From AP-15 sp036008325 (lineage in GTDB: Bacteria > Pseudomonadota > Alphaproteobacteria > ATCC43930 > CGMCC-115725): a DNA stretch of 6,742 bases. The notes beneath the pieces are model-generated. The model ran no database searches and was not told the origin of the DNA. It saw nothing but the letters and a program-made list of their open reading frames with translations. The DNA lies in assembly GCA_036008325.1 (NCBI GenBank), contig DASYNW010000053.1, positions 1 to 6,742 of the forward strand, read 5' to 3'. This document shows, one piece after another, positions 5,571 through 6,742 of this stretch. The position numbers and the translations under genes are program-made. How positions within the stretch are numbered: position 1 is the stretch's first letter; each line of letters opens with the position of its first letter.

Positions 5571-6742
5571 ATGGACGGAACGGGCGTGCCGCTCAAATGC
5601 CTCGCCGGGGTCAAGGTCCTCGACCTGACTCAATTCGAAGCCGGGCCCACCTCGACCGAGGCGCTCGCCTGGCTCGGCGCCGAGGTCGTCAAAATCGAGA
5701 ACCCGAAAGGCGGCGAGCCCGGCCGCACCGCCTTTGTCGGGCCGCAGGGCAGCTCCGACTCCTATTATTTCTTCGAATTCAACGCCAACAAGAAGTCGGT
5801 CACGGTCAACCTCAAATCCGAGCGCGGCCTCGCCCTGGTCAAGGACATGGCGCGGCACGCCGATGTCATGGTCGAGAACATGGCGCCCGGCACGATCGAG
5901 CGCATCGGCCTCGGCTACGACGCGATCCGGGCGATCAACCCCGGCATCATCTATTGCCAGATCAAGGGGTTCGGCGAAGGTAGCCCGTACGAAAAGAACC
6001 TTGCCTTCGACATGATCGCGCAAGCCTGTGGCGGCACGATGAGCATCACCGGCGAGCCCGACGGGCCGCCCTGCAAGCCCGGCCCGTCATTGGGCGACAC
6101 CGGCACCGGCATGCTGATGGCGATCAGCATTCTGGGGGCACTTTACGAGCGCAAGAGCACAGGCCAGGGACGCCGGCTGCAGATCGCGATGCAGGACGCG
6201 ATGCTGCATTACATCCGCATCGCCTTTCAGACCCAGGCGGTGACCGGCAAGGCCGCCGGCCGCGCCGGCTCGCGCAGCGTCACCGGGTCGCCGCCGCCGG
6301 CCGGGATCTTCCCGTGCGCGCCGGGCGGACCCAACGACTGGGTCTATGTCTTCGCCCGCCAGATCGATCACTGGCACAATCTCCTGAAAGCGATCGGCCA
6401 TCAGGAGCTGATCGGCGATCCGCGCTACGAGACGATCGAGGCGCGCCGCGAGCGCCGCGACGAGGTCGACGCAATGGTCGCCGACTTCACCCGCCGCCAC
6501 GACAAGCACGAGGCGATGCGGCTCATCGGGTCGGCCGGGGTGCCGGCCGGTGCGGTGCTCGACACGATGGAATTGATCAACGAACCTTCGTTTGAGCGGC
6601 GCGGCATATTGCAGGTCATGGAGCACCCCTCGGGACCGTTCAAGATGCCGAGCTGGCCGGTGCGCTTCGACGGCACGCCGCCCAAGCTCGAGCCGGCGCC
6701 GCTGCTGGGCCAGCACTCGGTCGAGGTGCTCGGAGAATGGCT
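5571..6742 (+). CDS. Class III (CaiB/BaiF) CoA transferase, formyl-CoA-transferase-like, 3' end cut off
   Basis: 390 codons are visible and the frame is still open at the window edge. Family members end soon after the APLLGQHSVEVL motif seen at the end, so probably only some 10-20 residues are missing. These enzymes move CoA between carboxylic acids through aspartyl-CoA thioester intermediates, as interlocked dimers in the cytoplasm. The N-terminal LAGVKVLDLTQFEAGP (11-26) and WLGAEVVKIENPKGGEPGR (34-52) are typical. So are the N-x-N-K-K-S-V segment (71-77), ADVMVENMAPGTIERIGLGY (97-116) and the ING/KGFGEGSPY region near 123-140. The catalytic aspartate is D176 in SLGDTGTGM, followed by ALYERKSTGQGRRLQIAMQDAML. 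This stretch is close to the corresponding part of formyl-CoA transferase (Frc). The long Gly-rich loop I recall from oxalate-specific Frc is not obvious; a short PGGPND segment stands there instead. Substrate assignment is therefore open. No oxalyl-CoA decarboxylase or acyl-CoA dehydrogenase gene is in view. Confidence 0.92.
   Translation, partial: MDGTGVPLKCLAGVKVLDLTQFEAGPTSTEALAWLGAEVVKIENPKGGEPGRTAFVGPQGSSDSYYFFEFNANKKSVTVNLKSERGLALVKDMARHADVMVENMAPGTIERIGLGYDAIRAINPGIIYCQIKGFGEGSPYEKNLAFDMIAQACGGTMSITGEPDGPPCKPGPSLGDTGTGMLMAISILGALYERKSTGQGRRLQIAMQDAMLHYIRIAFQTQAVTGKAAGRAGSRSVTGSPPPAGIFPCAPGGPNDWVYVFARQIDHWHNLLKAIGHQELIGDPRYETIEARRERRDEVDAMVADFTRRHDKHEAMRLIGSAGVPAGAVLDTMELINEPSFERRGILQVMEHPSGPFKMPSWPVRFDGTPPKLEPAPLLGQHSVEVLGEW

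Noticed and set aside
5475..6023. Leftward open frame of 182 codons opposite the CoA transferase start
   Set aside because: It covers both the intergenic region and the start of a clear CoA transferase and has no recognisable domain.
6087..6716. Leftward open frame of 209 codons opposite the CoA transferase
   Set aside because: It is antisense to the catalytic and C-terminal parts of the transferase and looks like GC-driven read-through.

Overview
The window is GC-rich chromosomal DNA, very probably from an alphaproteobacterium of the Bradyrhizobium/Rhodopseudomonas/Xanthobacteraceae type. Three things point there: two dispersed palindromic elements of kinds common in those genomes (about 9-42 and 5338-5431), an ArgC of the long (about 350-residue) class, and family-5 solute-binding and class III CoA-transferase genes of a style frequent in that group. 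The assignment is inferred from recalled sequence style, not from a search.

Layout from left to right. Bases 1-85 hold a palindromic repeat and a possible terminator for the leftward genes. Two leftward genes form a probable operon (2387 down to 86). The first encodes a cytoplasmic LVIVD-type beta-propeller protein of unknown function. Thirteen bases later comes a CobW/COG0523 GTPase with a complete Walker A, a CxCC metal motif and a His-rich loop. A 264-base divergent intergenic region (2388-2651) contains three short inverted repeats. A rightward gene (2652-4229) then encodes an exported family-5 (oligopeptide/nickel-type) ABC solute-binding protein, with no transporter partner in view. It converges with leftward argC (5318-4269), the N-acetyl-gamma-glutamyl-phosphate reductase of arginine synthesis. 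Between argC and the last gene lies a 252-base divergent region with a structured two-arm palindromic repeat. The last gene (5571 to the window end) is a rightward class III (CaiB/BaiF, formyl-CoA-transferase-like) CoA transferase, cut by the window just before its stop.

Functionally these are mostly unrelated metabolic units: arginine synthesis, uptake of an unknown solute and acyl-CoA metabolism. The least understood part is the propeller/GTPase pair. The GTPase family delivers metal to client proteins. The propeller carries single histidines at equivalent positions in four consecutive blades, plus one in a preceding blade, a pattern compatible with a metal site in the central channel. A chaperone-client relationship is a testable inference, not a demonstrated fact. 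I found no CRISPR array, RNA gene, insertion sequence, phage or defence system.
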